Shown here: one piece after another, positions 49,250 through 60,779 of the stretch
How the letters are laid out: the number at the start of each line of letters is the position of its first letter
Position numbering within the stretch: position 1 is the stretch's first letter
NCBI GenBank assembly: GCA_013396755.1
Contig: VWZF01003843.1
Location: 490,979-554,978 of the forward strand
Source: Sclerurus mexicanus
Taxonomy: Eukaryota > Chordata > Aves > Passeriformes > Furnariidae
Direction: 5' to 3'
DNA length: 64,000 nucleotides
Notes under the pieces: model-generated
Seen by the model: the letters and a program-made list of their open reading frames with translations, nothing else
Databases searched by the model: none
Told to the model about the DNA's origin: nothing
Translations under genes and position numbers: made by a program

Positions 49250-49640
49250 CCTCTTCCAAAAACACTCCACCAGTCAAAGCTGGAAAGGTCAAATTGTTTG
49301 AAAATGACTAATGATTAGTTTGTAATTCCTCTATACAGAGGTTCCATAACAATGGAATTAATCTTTAGAGGAAAAACATTAGAAGGTAGTTTACTCCCAG
49401 GGGAGATGTGCTGGGGTTTTGTACTAATAGTTATGATGAGCACTCATCAGGACAGACAGCAAAACCCCAGGACGTCTCATTGTTTAATCAGTTCGGGTAA
49501 TATCAAGTTGATTAATCAGCTGCGCTTCCTTCTGAGAGAAGCTGTTCATGTTTGCAGCAGTGGTAGCGCTTCTCACTCTGCACATCGATGATCGCAGCGA
49601 GCTCTCGGGAACTCCAGTTTCCGACACCGGGCAGAAAGAG
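49250..49640. promoter_or_regulatory. Candidate regulatory block with a local CpG cluster
   Basis: Around ten CpGs lie between 49470 and 49635 (for example CTGCGC, GTAGCGC, ATCGATGATCGCAGCGAG, CTCGGG, TCCGACACCGGG) in otherwise CpG-poor DNA. Two TTAATCAG words at 49484-49491 and 49512-49519, 28 bases apart, and GACTAATGATTAG at 49301 fit homeodomain-type sites. It may be an enhancer or an unannotated promoter or exon. The overlapping 79-codon plus frame (49352-49591) has no recognisable domain. Confidence 0.33.
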
Positions 49641-50012
49641 CAGTGTTTTGTTCAGCTTTTTCTGATGTTGCTCTTTTTGGGGATTGGGGGATTTTTTTGC
49701 TTGTTGTCTTTTGTTTTGAGATGTGTTTCTTTTGAGCAGGAAAATGCTTTGAAGTGAAAACCTAGAAGCATTTTTATTGTGTGACTAATTCTCATGTCTT
49801 GAACATGGATCGGGGGATTTAGTGATCTCTGGAAAGTCAGACCTTCCCCTTGACTAACATGGGGAAAAGATTTCACTGTAAATTGAAGTCTGTCTTAGTT
49901 TCTCTGATAAAGATTTTTTTTTTGAGCCCTACTGTAGGTGTGAGGGAAAATTAAGGACATGTCAGCCTTCTGCATTTCCCACCCACAGCATATCCCAATC
50001 CTGCTTTAGGTT
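49641..50012. other. Non-coding stretch
   Basis: T/G-rich sequence around 49670-49735 and a T run near 49914-49922. Nothing else is recognised. Confidence 0.5.
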
Positions 50013-50145
50013 GCAGAATCATAAAATATTCTAGTTGGAAGAGACTCACAGGAATCATTGAGTTCAGCTCTTAAGTGAATGGCTGAGCAAAAATAGGTCT
50101 GTGTTGGTGCATACCAAGCCATGGGGCTGTGCTTCTTTCACTTAG
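50013..50145 (-). mobile_element. CR1 LINE 3' end fragment, diverged
   Basis: The plus strand reads GCAGAATCATAAAATATTC, TAGTTGGAAGAGACTCACAGG and ATCATTGAGTTCAGCTC, a reverse-strand CR1 3' end. Similarity weakens after about 50085, so the outer boundary is uncertain. Confidence 0.83.
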
Positions 50146-53100
50146 GTTTGATAATCACAGCAGATTCCCATCTCTGCGTTTTCCTCCTTTCTGAGGGTAA
50201 TCCTTGTTGCACCCTGAAGCATGTGTTTGCACATACAGAAATGATGCAGTGTACTTAGATTTATGGGATTTTTTTATTACAGTGTATTTAAGGACAGACA
50301 TATACAAATGAGAGGCAGGTTCATAGGCTGCCATTTGGATAAGTCATTGAATACATGAAATCCTGTTCCAAAACTGCACTCCAAGGGCTAAACTCAGTGC
50401 AAAGGAAAGGTGTTGGATTAATTTATTTGGGGTTTTTTAGGCATTACAGTGGTTGTGCTTCAGCCATAAGAAAAGTGGTGTACAAGTATCTTTTGAAGTC
50501 CATAAAGTTCACAAGTATGTAGTTAGAGATGGAGATGGAACATGAAGGGCTGTGAGAAATTCCTATGTGGTGTAACCATTCATGAGTCAAATTCCTCAGC
50601 TTCATACAATGCAATAAGCCTGAAACTAAGAAGAGAATTCCATTTTTAATTTGCAGTGAGCTAACTTTGGTAACATACAAGAAGATATGCTGTGCTTACA
50701 TATAGCTGGACTCTTGCAGTAGATCTAAACAATGTTTCTTTAAAGTGAAAGCTATTTAAAATTATTTTATCAGTTTTGATTTATACTATTTGTTCTGAGA
50801 GCCTGAAAATGCTCATTTATCCATTTTGCAAACAGGAAAAAAATTTATTATAATAATGACCAGTGAGATTCTATAGAGCTATTTACTATTACTACCCAAT
50901 AATGCACTCTAATGTCTAAAGTGTCCTTTTGTGACAGCTTTGAAGCAGATCACTGGTGCTTGCTAGCACTAAAGTGCTTCCTTTTTAAAATAAGTTATTT
51001 TGTGTTTTACATGGCTGTACTAGGACATTGTGCTTTCTTTTTGCTCTGTGTCAGGTGAAGGGTTTAAGGAGAGGATAAATGAGCAATCTAAATAGTGCCA
51101 TACATTAGGCATTTGGTATCAGAGTTCCTTGAAAGGGTGAATTTAAGAAGTATACAAACTATAAATGGAATTTTGTGTAGCTTAGAGAAAAAGGATCTTA
51201 TATTATTGAGTATCATCATCTGTCCTCTCCATTTGCCTATCTCTATATCTGTGTTCTTTTGTCTAATTGCACAATAATCATAAAGCGATAATGTTTGCAA
51301 CTTGCAATTCTTATGAAATTGTAACTAAAAGAACAAATGCATGTGCATTAGTATGTGCTATTATCCCATTAGGGATGGAAAGAGAAACACATCTTTGAAT
51401 TTCAAAGACCTTCAACATCAGTGCATTAAATTGGAATCAGTCATTTAATGGACAGAGATGGGAGAAGAAAAGATATCTCTTTTTAATGTGTTTTCTTCTT
51501 TTTCTTTCTTTTAAAATTACTGAAATAGAATACTGTGAGAAAAGTCAAGTCACCAGTGAGTGTCCGAGAACATCTGCAGGCAAAACTTGAAAGCATCAGT
51601 TGCTGCAGAGGTGGAATTCCACAGACTCCAGATTGTGTCTGCTTATTAAATTTCTGAGAAAATTAACTAGTTTAACTAGCTATCTCAAGCCTGACAGACA
51701 TGAAGACCATTCAGTCCTTCTAAGAAAGAAAAAAATAATTTATTTGCTCGGTGCGCTTATTTCAACTGATCAATAAATACTGGAGCCACAGTAGTCAGAA
51801 TTTAAAAGGTAAATGGGGGAGTTCTGCTTTTATTGGGGTTGCTTTGGGCTGATTTTCCCTTATTTTGCTCTTTTTTATCAGCTAATGTAGTAGTCTGATG
51901 TTTTGTTGCTACCTTCAGTCAGGTTTTCATAGATAAGTTTTCAGTCATTTCTGCATAAATGCAGCTCCTGTGTGGACAAGAGCATGCACTGAAACTGAGT
52001 GAGCCTTCCAGTCCCCTGAGATCTCTGTCTCCAGATTTGTGGACACAATTGCAGAATTTGGATTTCAGTTCACAAAATGCTCTAAAATCCTAGAGATAGG
52101 GTGCATGTGGGGAGTACCTGTGAAACAGAGGGATGAAAAGAAGCTGACACTTACATACATACTGCACCTGTGTTGACATCTAACTTGATTCATCCTTCTG
52201 GTAAAAAAGGCAATATAGATAACATCAGATGCCAGCCTACCATTTTCCAGTTTAATCTGACAGAGGACATCTAGTCTGGATATCTTACTTCAGATACTTT
52301 TCTAAAATAGTCCTACACTGCACCTTCTATTGACAAACAAGTATTAGAGCCTGTTGTTGTAAGCACAGAGTATGAATTGTTGGGGAACCACTGCATATTA
52401 TTCAGATATTCTTAAAAATCCACTTCTAGCATGGCTGCTTATTTTCACCCACAATGAGGGGATGTCCTACACTGAAATCTTGCTCCATGGAGCTGTAGTA
52501 TGTGCAAAGTAAGATGAATGCAAAAAAATAGTCATGATGCAGAGAGTTGTTATTTATTTATGTCCCATAAGCAATATGCACATCCCCTGCAAAGGGAAAA
52601 TTCATAAAGAAAAAATGCTACTGATTGAGCTGTACAAATCCTGAATAGCTGATTCATAACAAGTTCTCCCTGTGCTTTAGAGTGATATGCTATAAACATT
52701 TCTACTTCCTCTTCATGTATAAAAAGATAACCCCAGACACATGGTGTAAAGGCCATCCAGGTCAATGGATGCCTCTACACTGGCTCCAGTAGGCTTTCAG
52801 TTGGGCCACACCATAAGAGTTGTGGTACTTCCAGTGTACAAGAAGTCAACATTTTTTCAGAAATACATTTCCATTAAAAACTTCACTTTTGAAGAATCAT
52901 TAGTCATCTGGTTTAACTCAGATAGAGCTTTGATTTGCTATCTGTGATCTTAACATAGATGCAATTTTAAAGTATATTTTTAGGTAGGGTTCTGGGAACT
53001 GAGCTGACACACAAAAGGGAGGCAGGTAACATACCTTTGAAAGCCAACAAATAGGTAGGCTAAGTAGTCATTTTGTCTTAATATTTAATAATGAACTGTA

Positions 53101-53954
53101 TTCTATAGAACCCTCTTAGGACACTGATTTCATATATGGTTAATTCTGATGTTTTCAAACTTTTAAGCTGCAGCTTTCTATTCCTGGGCTGAAACGAGAT
53201 TTTTTGAGATTTATTGTTGAAAATTTGAAGACTGTCTTGCTATCTGTACTGTCTGAATTATATGAAGAAAACCTAGGTTAGAAATACTGAATATGCACTG
53301 GAAAAACTAGCCATGGACATCCAACTAGCATGAGGGTAAAAATGAAAAAAAACTGCAAAACCCTGTATATTTCTTACACATATTAGAAGAAAATACTTCT
53401 ATTACAGTGTACAGACATGTTTATAATTTCACTTCCCAATAAGACAAACCCAGAACAAGGAATTTTGAACATAGAGGATACTTTCTAGGGAACAGTACTT
53501 TTTTACTAACTAGAGTGAGAGTATAGAAGGAAACTTCTGGGGACGTGAAATAGCCTTGGGAAAGATTTTAGGTTAGCCTCAGGAAGCCTGTCTCAGACTC
53601 TATACTTCCCTGGACTGGTCTTGGCTCTCAGAGTGGGTATATGTGTCACTGCAAAGTGGCAGGATTGCTCACTTTCACACTATGAATCACCTTACAAATT
53701 GAGGTACTGAAAACATAATGAACAAAACACAAGTTTTTATTTTGTGATTTGACATATTTTGTCTGATTGACTCTTCTTTGCATCCAGGACTGGTTTTTTT
53801 GGTTTGGGTTGGGTTGGGTTTTTTTTAACTAAGCTGAGATAGTCAGATAATCACTTCAGATGAGAGCTATAAGAAAGAAAACAACACTAAATGTCACAAG
53901 ATGCAGAATGACATCATGAAAGTGGACAACATTGCAGTTTTACATGGATTCTTG
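50146..53954. other. Non-coding stretch
   Basis: No gene or transposon is recognised. The last part carries a G/T-rich run at 53791-53828. Open frames are short. Confidence 0.5.
53801..53828 (+). repeat. GGGTT repeat with G-quadruplex potential
   Basis: GGTTTGGGTTGGGTTGGG followed by a T run. Four closely spaced G tracts (the first of two bases) could form a weak quadruplex. It resembles telomere-type repeats only loosely and is probably low complexity. Confidence 0.8.
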
Positions 53955-54033
53955 GGGCTGTCCTATGCAGGGGAGCTGGACTCTGATGGTCCTTGTGGGT
54001 TCCTTCAACTCAGAATATTCTGTGATCCTGAGA
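53955..54033 (+). mobile_element. CR1 LINE 3' tail
   Basis: GGAGCTGGACTCTGATGGTCC, TTGTGGGTTCCTTCAACTCAG and AATATTCTGTGATCCTGAG match the terminal part of a CR1 subfamily. Only the 3' end survives. Confidence 0.85.
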
Positions 54034-57000
54034 TACGTCTCTCATGGAAGGACACGTATTACACAATTTTCTATACATACTATTTTATTTCCTAACTTCT
54101 TCTGTTGCTGCTACTATCAGCTTTTGCTTTTTAGCTCCTCCTGCTGCACCATCTTGCCTTTGAAGGACAGGATGGAGAATTGCCCTCATGTGAGTCATAC
54201 ATGATTGCACTGATCCCATAATTATTTTAGGGAAGCTATGTACCTGATGTGCAAAACTGGAATAGCTATTCCACTTTGCTGGAGAGGACTAAATAACTTT
54301 TGGAAACAGACCTCAAGCATGGCTGGAAGCAGACCAGGGAGAAAGCCAATGCCATGCTAGAAACCTATCACATTGCCTAGCAGTGCAGAGTCAAGCTCCA
54401 CTGCCCGTTCACCAGTATGGAGGCAGTCTGTACATCAGCCTGGCTAATTGCTCATCATTCCTAACTTGTCTGTAGGCACATCTCCTCATTGCTTCCCTCA
54501 GACCACCTAGTAGACAGGCAGAAAGAAAAAGTGATGAGAGAAGTGGCATACATCTTCTCTTCCTCTGAGACAGTATGCTGCCCAGGCCTAGAGAGGATGA
54601 TGGCTATTTCATCTGTCTGTTGTGCCAGGATACTAGATTTGCTTTTAAAGCATAATTAATATATATGCATTGATTTGAGGAATGGATTTAGTGATGGGGA
54701 AGAGGAAAGGGAATATTTGATGTGTGTTTGATGGTCTGGATGTATCAGGCCAGAGAATTGTGCCCTTACTGTGGCACGTAAACCAGGAAAAAAAAGATTC
54801 ATGCAAAGCATTTTCAAAGAAGCAGAAAGGCAAGGTAATTTTCTCAAATAGTGCATGTACCATGTAGAGGAAGCAAGCCAGTTCCTTCTCATGCATTTCT
54901 CTGTGTGAGTTTTCCCGAAGAAGGGTATACACGTTTGGATGGCAAGAGGAACCCTTACAACATAGGACAGTGACTGAGTCAGTAACCAGGGAAGAAGACC
55001 CGTAGTGTTTTGAGTGAATCTTACTCATACCTTGATTTGAGTACCTTGATTTCCAATTTTTGTGAATTCCCACAAAAGTTAGCCCCTTTCTAGACCATGC
55101 TAATGCAAAATAAATGCTAAATAAAGCTGGGAACTGGTAAATATTGCAGTTAGGTGGAGAAATAATTTTCTTTAGAAGAAATAGTGATTGATATAAGCAG
55201 ACGTGGCAAAAATGTGTGTGTGTGTCTATGTGTCTGTCAATGTGAATGTAAAACTGCATATTCACGTACATGTATCCATATATGCGTGTATATAGGCGTA
55301 TGTCATCATAAGTGTATATATAAATATAGATGTATATAGAGAGAAATGAGTATGTTGTAAGTACACATATGTATGTGTGTGTGCTTCTTGGATTATTCAA
55401 GAGAGCAGAAATGATATGGTTTAGGTATTCAGCTATATAGCTCAACTGGATAAACATCCAACGAAGTGCTGGTAAAGATATCCTATAACAACCAATAAAT
55501 ATAAAACATTAATTAAAATTCTAATGTACATGAATTATAGCTGAATAAATAGCACACTGGCATTTTTCATCACAAACTTAGGAAAAGTTCTGTAAAGTTG
55601 CACATTTGCAATGAAGCCTGTTTATGTGTTGTACCAATTCATACTGGAAACAAAAGACAGGCTTAAAACAACAAGCTCCAAAGAAGATCTTAAAATGAAT
55701 ATTTAGTGTCAAAAAGCATAATCAGTAATGATTTAGCCAAAAACTAGAGAAACATAATTAAAGATGAAAAAATATTAAAGACCCCTCTTAATTTACTGAA
55801 GTAATTATGAGTTAGTGGGCCTTGATATATCATCACCCTAACTTCATAAATTTTCAACTATAAGTTTATCTCTGTATCAACATGTTTCTTTAGGTCTTCA
55901 GGATTTGTGATGATAAATAGTCTGCATTTCCCATCCCGTCTGACAATACGCGCAAAGAAAATTTCAAGCTTGAATGCTGATTTCATATCTGATATCATAA
56001 ATTATACAATATATCTGACAATAATTTTGATACTTCATCTCTACACTAACTTTGGAACTCTTCATCTTTAATGAAATTTTTTAGAATATTCTCTTTGAAA
56101 AATTTACATTTATTCCAGGCAAATGTATCACATTTGTTATATTATGCATGGTGTTCCTCTTCACGACTCTAAATAACCTCTGGATGTCACATCTTTACTA
56201 GAAAAGCCTTTCCCCATGGTGAACAAAACTGCATCAGTTTATGCTTGGTATATGTAAGGCAGATGAAGCCATATTCTTAGTTTTCTTCAATAATTTTACT
56301 GCTTTCTGGATCTTGGACCTTCAGAAACAGAATTTTTTATTATCATTGTATGATAGAATAATGCAGATGTCTTTGCACTAGATTCTGCAAAACAGAAGAA
56401 CAATACCTTCTTTGCATTTTGGGGACAAATCATAAAAAGCCTATTTTATGGATGGAAATGTTACAGTTGCATCTGTAGCTGTTTTCAAGAATCATGGCAG
56501 AAGTGGACTTCAACCCTGTGTAAGGATCATGACTGTACATTTTAGTGCTTCCCAAGGAATTTTATTTCCTTTTAGATTTTCTGGATTTTCAGTTTTAATT
56601 TTCATTAGTATACTTGTATGGGGTTTTTTCCCTTAGTTGCAAGTGAGTATTAAACTAATAGCTGGTGAATAGGTTTTGCTTTCTTGCAGGATGGTGGAGA
56701 CAGAAAAATATACAGTAACTTTCCAAATTGCCTTACTTTACACCCAAGTTGAATTCAATATTAGTCAGCAGTTAGCATCATCAGAAGCAATCATCTGAGG
56801 TAGTGCTTTCACTCTGCCCCAGAGGAAAAAAAAAGAATAAAAAAACCTCCTTTATTTTGTCAATAACAAGGCATACTTGGCCTTCTTGAAAAAGAAGCTA
56901 TGGTTCCAAATAGCTGGAAATTGAAGGGCCATTTCAGTAAAGGCTGGTATGAGTAGACAACTTCATTTTGTAGACCTGTCACTCAGATTGCTTCCATCAA

Positions 57001-57042
57001 GAGTAAACTCATTCTAAGGAAACTCACGCTAATATAGCAGTG
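54034..57042. other. Non-coding stretch with degenerate TG/TA repeat
   Basis: The region contains a 270-codon minus-strand open frame (54645-55457), the longest in the window. Its middle is translated from the TG/TA microsatellite and gives Tyr/Ile/Thr/His-rich low complexity; the flanks have no domain I recognise and no promoter or splice context is evident. I consider it chance. An AT-rich, possibly conserved block lies near 55790-55990 (TAATTATGAG, CCCGTCTGACAATACGCGC). Confidence 0.5.
55196..55390 (+). repeat. Degenerate TG/TA/TATG microsatellite
   Basis: GTGTGTGTGTG, then mixed TATG/TGTA/TATA words, ending GTATGTGTGTGTGC. It is interrupted and old, and it lies inside the 270-codon minus-strand frame. 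Confidence 0.88.
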
Positions 57043-57438
57043 TTTGTGGTTTAGGGAACTGGGGTCGTTTAGCCTGAAGAAAAGGAAGCTCACGGAAGAC
57101 CTTATCACTCTCTACAACTACCTGAAAAGAGTTTGTAACCAGCTGAGGGTCTGCCTCTTCTCCCAAGTAACAAGTGATAGAATGAGTAGAAACAGTCTCA
57201 GGTTGTGCCAGAGTAGATTTATATTGGATGTTAGGAAAAATTTCTTCCCCCGAAGGGCTGTCAAGCATTGGAATGAGCTGCCTAAGGAAGTGGTGGAGTT
57301 ACCAACCCTGGTGGTATTTAAAAGACATGTAGATATGGCACTTAGGGGCATGATTTAGTGGTGGGCTTGGCAGAGTTAAATTAATGGTTGGACTCCATCA
57401 TCTTAAAAGTCTTTTCCAACCTAAACAATTCTATGATT
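57043..57438 (+). mobile_element. CR1 LINE 3' end, well preserved
   Basis: Contains the end of CR1 ORF2 and the 3' UTR. It ends in GGTTGGACTCCATCATCTTA, TTTTCCAACCTAAACAATTC and TATGATTTT, the CR1 terminal sequence. 5'-truncated. Same orientation as the copies at 10.8, 38.5 and 54.0 kb. Confidence 0.95.
57044..57358 (+). pseudogene. CR1 ORF2 C-terminal end, frame still open
   Basis: About 100 codons read without a stop to the natural ORF2 terminator. Recognisable phrases are SLKKRKLTEDLITLYNYLK, SRFILDVRKNFFP and HWNELPKEVVELPTL, typical of the extreme C-terminus of CR1 ORF2 downstream of the reverse transcriptase. The frame begins without an ATG, as expected for a truncated insertion. It lacks the endonuclease and reverse transcriptase and cannot function alone. 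The minus-strand frames here are shadows. Confidence 0.93.
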
Positions 57439-60400
57439 TTTGCTACAAATGATACAGAGAGGCTTATCCCTTAGTCCTGAGGCAGAGGTGCCACAGCATG
57501 CTATGTTGTTCTGGAAACGGTAAGTCACTCATGTGTGGGTTACTCCCACTCAAAGTTAGGCTACTAATAGTGCTAGTAGTGTGTTTGTCACAGACTTCAT
57601 GACTGCCCATGGAGAGTAGAATTCACTTTCAGAAGAAGACTCAGATTTCCGTCAGGCTGAAGGCTTATTCCTTCACTGACCATAGAAGGAAACGAGTTTG
57701 GGAAGCTCCTAACTCAGCTCTTCGACTCAGTGTCTAAAGTTAGGTTCGCTTTATCAGAGGGCATATAAACGTTTTGCACTTTAGCTGGTTTCTACAGGAA
57801 TTTTGTCATTGATGTAACCCAGTTTATGCTCCTTGATGTTTGCTCCTGATATTGCTCTGAGGTCATATTGTAGCAAAGCAGCTCAGATATCTCTCCACCC
57901 TTCTTCAAGTCATCAGCAGAGCACAGTTTGGATCACAGAAATTTGTTTCCCTGGTTTTGCGTGGAGACTATGCCTACTAAGTTGCGCAGGGACACTGGAA
58001 AGTAAAACATATACCTTGGCATAATGCAAGTTATATAATATCGAGGAAAAAATTACAGAGTGCTTTGTTGAACTTATCCTCACCTCTCCAAGTAAAAATA
58101 TTGTGTCGTTCTGCACACTGAAGTCTGTTTTATCCTGTGTCTCTGGAGACTGACAATTATATTCCTTCTTTTCTTTACTGAAATAACCTCTGATCCCAAA
58201 TTGACCTATTCTGAATTAAAAGGTTTCTATATAAACATCATAAACATCAAGGTAAAAGAGCAGTTTTTACCCATCTGCCAAAAGTATCTCATTAAATTCC
58301 CTAAAGAAAAAGGTTGGTGAATTTGTCCTAAGGAAAGAAAAAGGGTGAAACAAATTAAGAAAAAAAAGTATGAGAGTTGTGTGATTCAACGACTTATATG
58401 TTGTTCATGGCAGGAACTAAGGACATATTTACAAGGTATACTAGGAACACATCTCAGTAGCATGAAAGCTAACTATATATGAGGGCCACAAATCTGTATT
58501 ATGAGGTACCACATAACTATGACAGACCTGCTAAGCTATGAGAATGATTGTGAAATTCCAGGGAGTTTTAACTCTAGAGTAGTTATTTTTATTCTACTAT
58601 ATAAATGTCCATCCTCTGTAAATAGTTTGTATTTGGCCATGGTAGAAAACAGCTTTGGTTTTGCATCAAATCTCTATGATCCTTTTGTAGCGAAATGTTT
58701 CGTAGCGAAATGCTAAATAATAATGAAAATTCCATAGCTGTAATTTTTTTTCTTCTTATTCTCTGTTTCCTAGAAGTCACTTAGAGTGTATTTTCAGTCA
58801 TTGTTTTGAAGACTGAAATTGTATAAATAATGACTGCATCCTGAAAGAAATAAACAAAGCTCATTTAAAAACTGTTCCTGATCCTACTCTCTGAGCACCG
58901 AATTTGGCCCTTATTGTAACATTACATTTCTAGCTGTAGGGTGCAAATACAGCAAGTGTACCAGAGCTCATTTTGCAGCCTGAGAAATGCAATGGATTTC
59001 TTATCTGAAAGAGAACAAGTGAAATATTTATTTTCTGTTTTTCTTTTTCTCTATTGATCTGATAAAGGAAAAAGCTCACATCAGGTATGACATCTTTCAC
59101 AGAAACAAAAATATAAAATATCTTATTGTGTCTCTAAAATAAAATCTTAAAATAAATTGTCTGAATCTCTGCTTGTAGCAACCAATAAATAGCTGAATGG
59201 CACATTGGTAACAACCCTGACCAGACTGGCCAAAATTCTGCTGGCCCATTTCAATTTGATTTCTAGTCCTCTGTGTTTTCCTAGGAGTATATTTAACATT
59301 TGAATGTACAGCTCCCTCACAACTCTCTGCTAACTCGTTCTCCATTGTTCTCAAGGGTCACAACTATTAATAATTACTCCCGAAGAAGTTTTCCATGTGA
59401 TGAGTTAAACCTAAAAACAAAACCCAAAGAGTAGTACAATCCCCTCAGGACAGCATTATTTAGTTTTAAATTGCTCCCACTAGAAGACTTAGAATTTTAC
59501 ACATATCCGGAATTGCTTTTGTAATAAAAAATAAGTGTTCTATAAGTGACAGTATCAAGGGAATATCAACAGCACTGACATAAGTCTAGTCAATTCTGAG
59601 AGAATCCAGCATTCCTTCAGCTCCTGTTTCTTCCCTTTTATTTTCACACAGCTACCTGAGTCACCACTGGTTCTCAGGTTGTCTTTATCTTTTGACACCC
59701 ATTGTTTGGTAGATGTTATTTTAATTCCATTCAGGTTTTTAAAGGTTTGTTCATCTAGAACAGGAGTTCACCTTTGCTGATATACCACTGCCCATATCAA
59801 GCACATTAATTGCTGTTAATCTGGAGTATTCTCAAAGTCTGTACTCCCTCAGATCTGTCTGTTTTCAAAAGGAGATTTCTTTTTTTTCCTTTAGACATTT
59901 TTGACCTGTTCTATCTTTCTGCCAGGATTCGATCCATCTATGAGTTGTTCCTTTGCTAATTACAAAGTAAGTATTGCTATAAAGATGACGTTCTTGCCTA
60001 GAAAAGGTATTGTTGCCCAGAGGACATGGAGTACAGCTATTCCACATACTATTATTTACTATCTATCACACTAGATGAAGAAACAATACTGTAGAACAAA
60101 GCAATAGAGATGATAGGTTGTAGGTGAGAAACACGGATTGTAAACAGCTAAAAAGTGCCTTCTCTTGCCTTGAAGAGGCTGTATTTTATTAATGTATATG
60201 GTACTTGTACTATCAAAACCGTACCTTTTGATGCAACTATGACACAACTACTGGTATCCATTCTCTTACGTTCAAATGCAGATAAAACCTGTAGCAGCTA
60301 AAATTAATACTATGGCAATCTTGTCCCATTCCCTTCCGTTGCTGTTCTTAAACAAAGAAATGTGAAAATGAGAGCAAATACTTAAACAGTAAAGGGACAT

Positions 60401-60779
60401 AAAAATAAGCACAGAAGGAATTAATCAGGAGCATTTGTTTATTCCCAAAGATCTTTCTTTTTACTCAGGGAAACATGAACAGAAATATTCATTAATCTAG
60501 GGGTACAAATTTAGCTTTTTTAAAATATCCTAGGTGCATGGGGGGAAATACACTTAAGGCTAGTATGTGGAGGGAAGTAGTGTAAAGCATTCTCTTGGAC
60601 AAAGCTGGTGGCACAGCATTTTTAAGTGGTTTTAAAGATTGTACCTATTGTAACAGGGAAGTTGGCTTGGAGTTATTTACAGAAGCTTGCTCAGATTCAG
60701 AACTGGAACATTAAATGTAGATTTTGTGTTCATTCCAGCTAAAGTTACAATTCTCGCTGCTTTATCTGTGTCCAGGAGT
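57439..60779. other. Non-coding stretch
   Basis: No gene is recognised. It includes a 15-bp tandem pair at 58687-58716. Minus-strand frames near 59.1 and 59.9 kb are short and domain-free. Confidence 0.5.
58687..58716 (+). repeat. 15-bp tandem pair containing CpG
   Basis: GTAGCGAAATG is repeated 15 bases apart (58687 and 58702). The second copy diverges at its last bases. Confidence 0.85.

Noticed and set aside
54645..55457. 270-codon minus-strand frame as a protein gene
   Set aside because: Its centre is translated microsatellite, the flanks show no known domain, and no promoter or exon structure supports it. Kept only as a low-interest finding.
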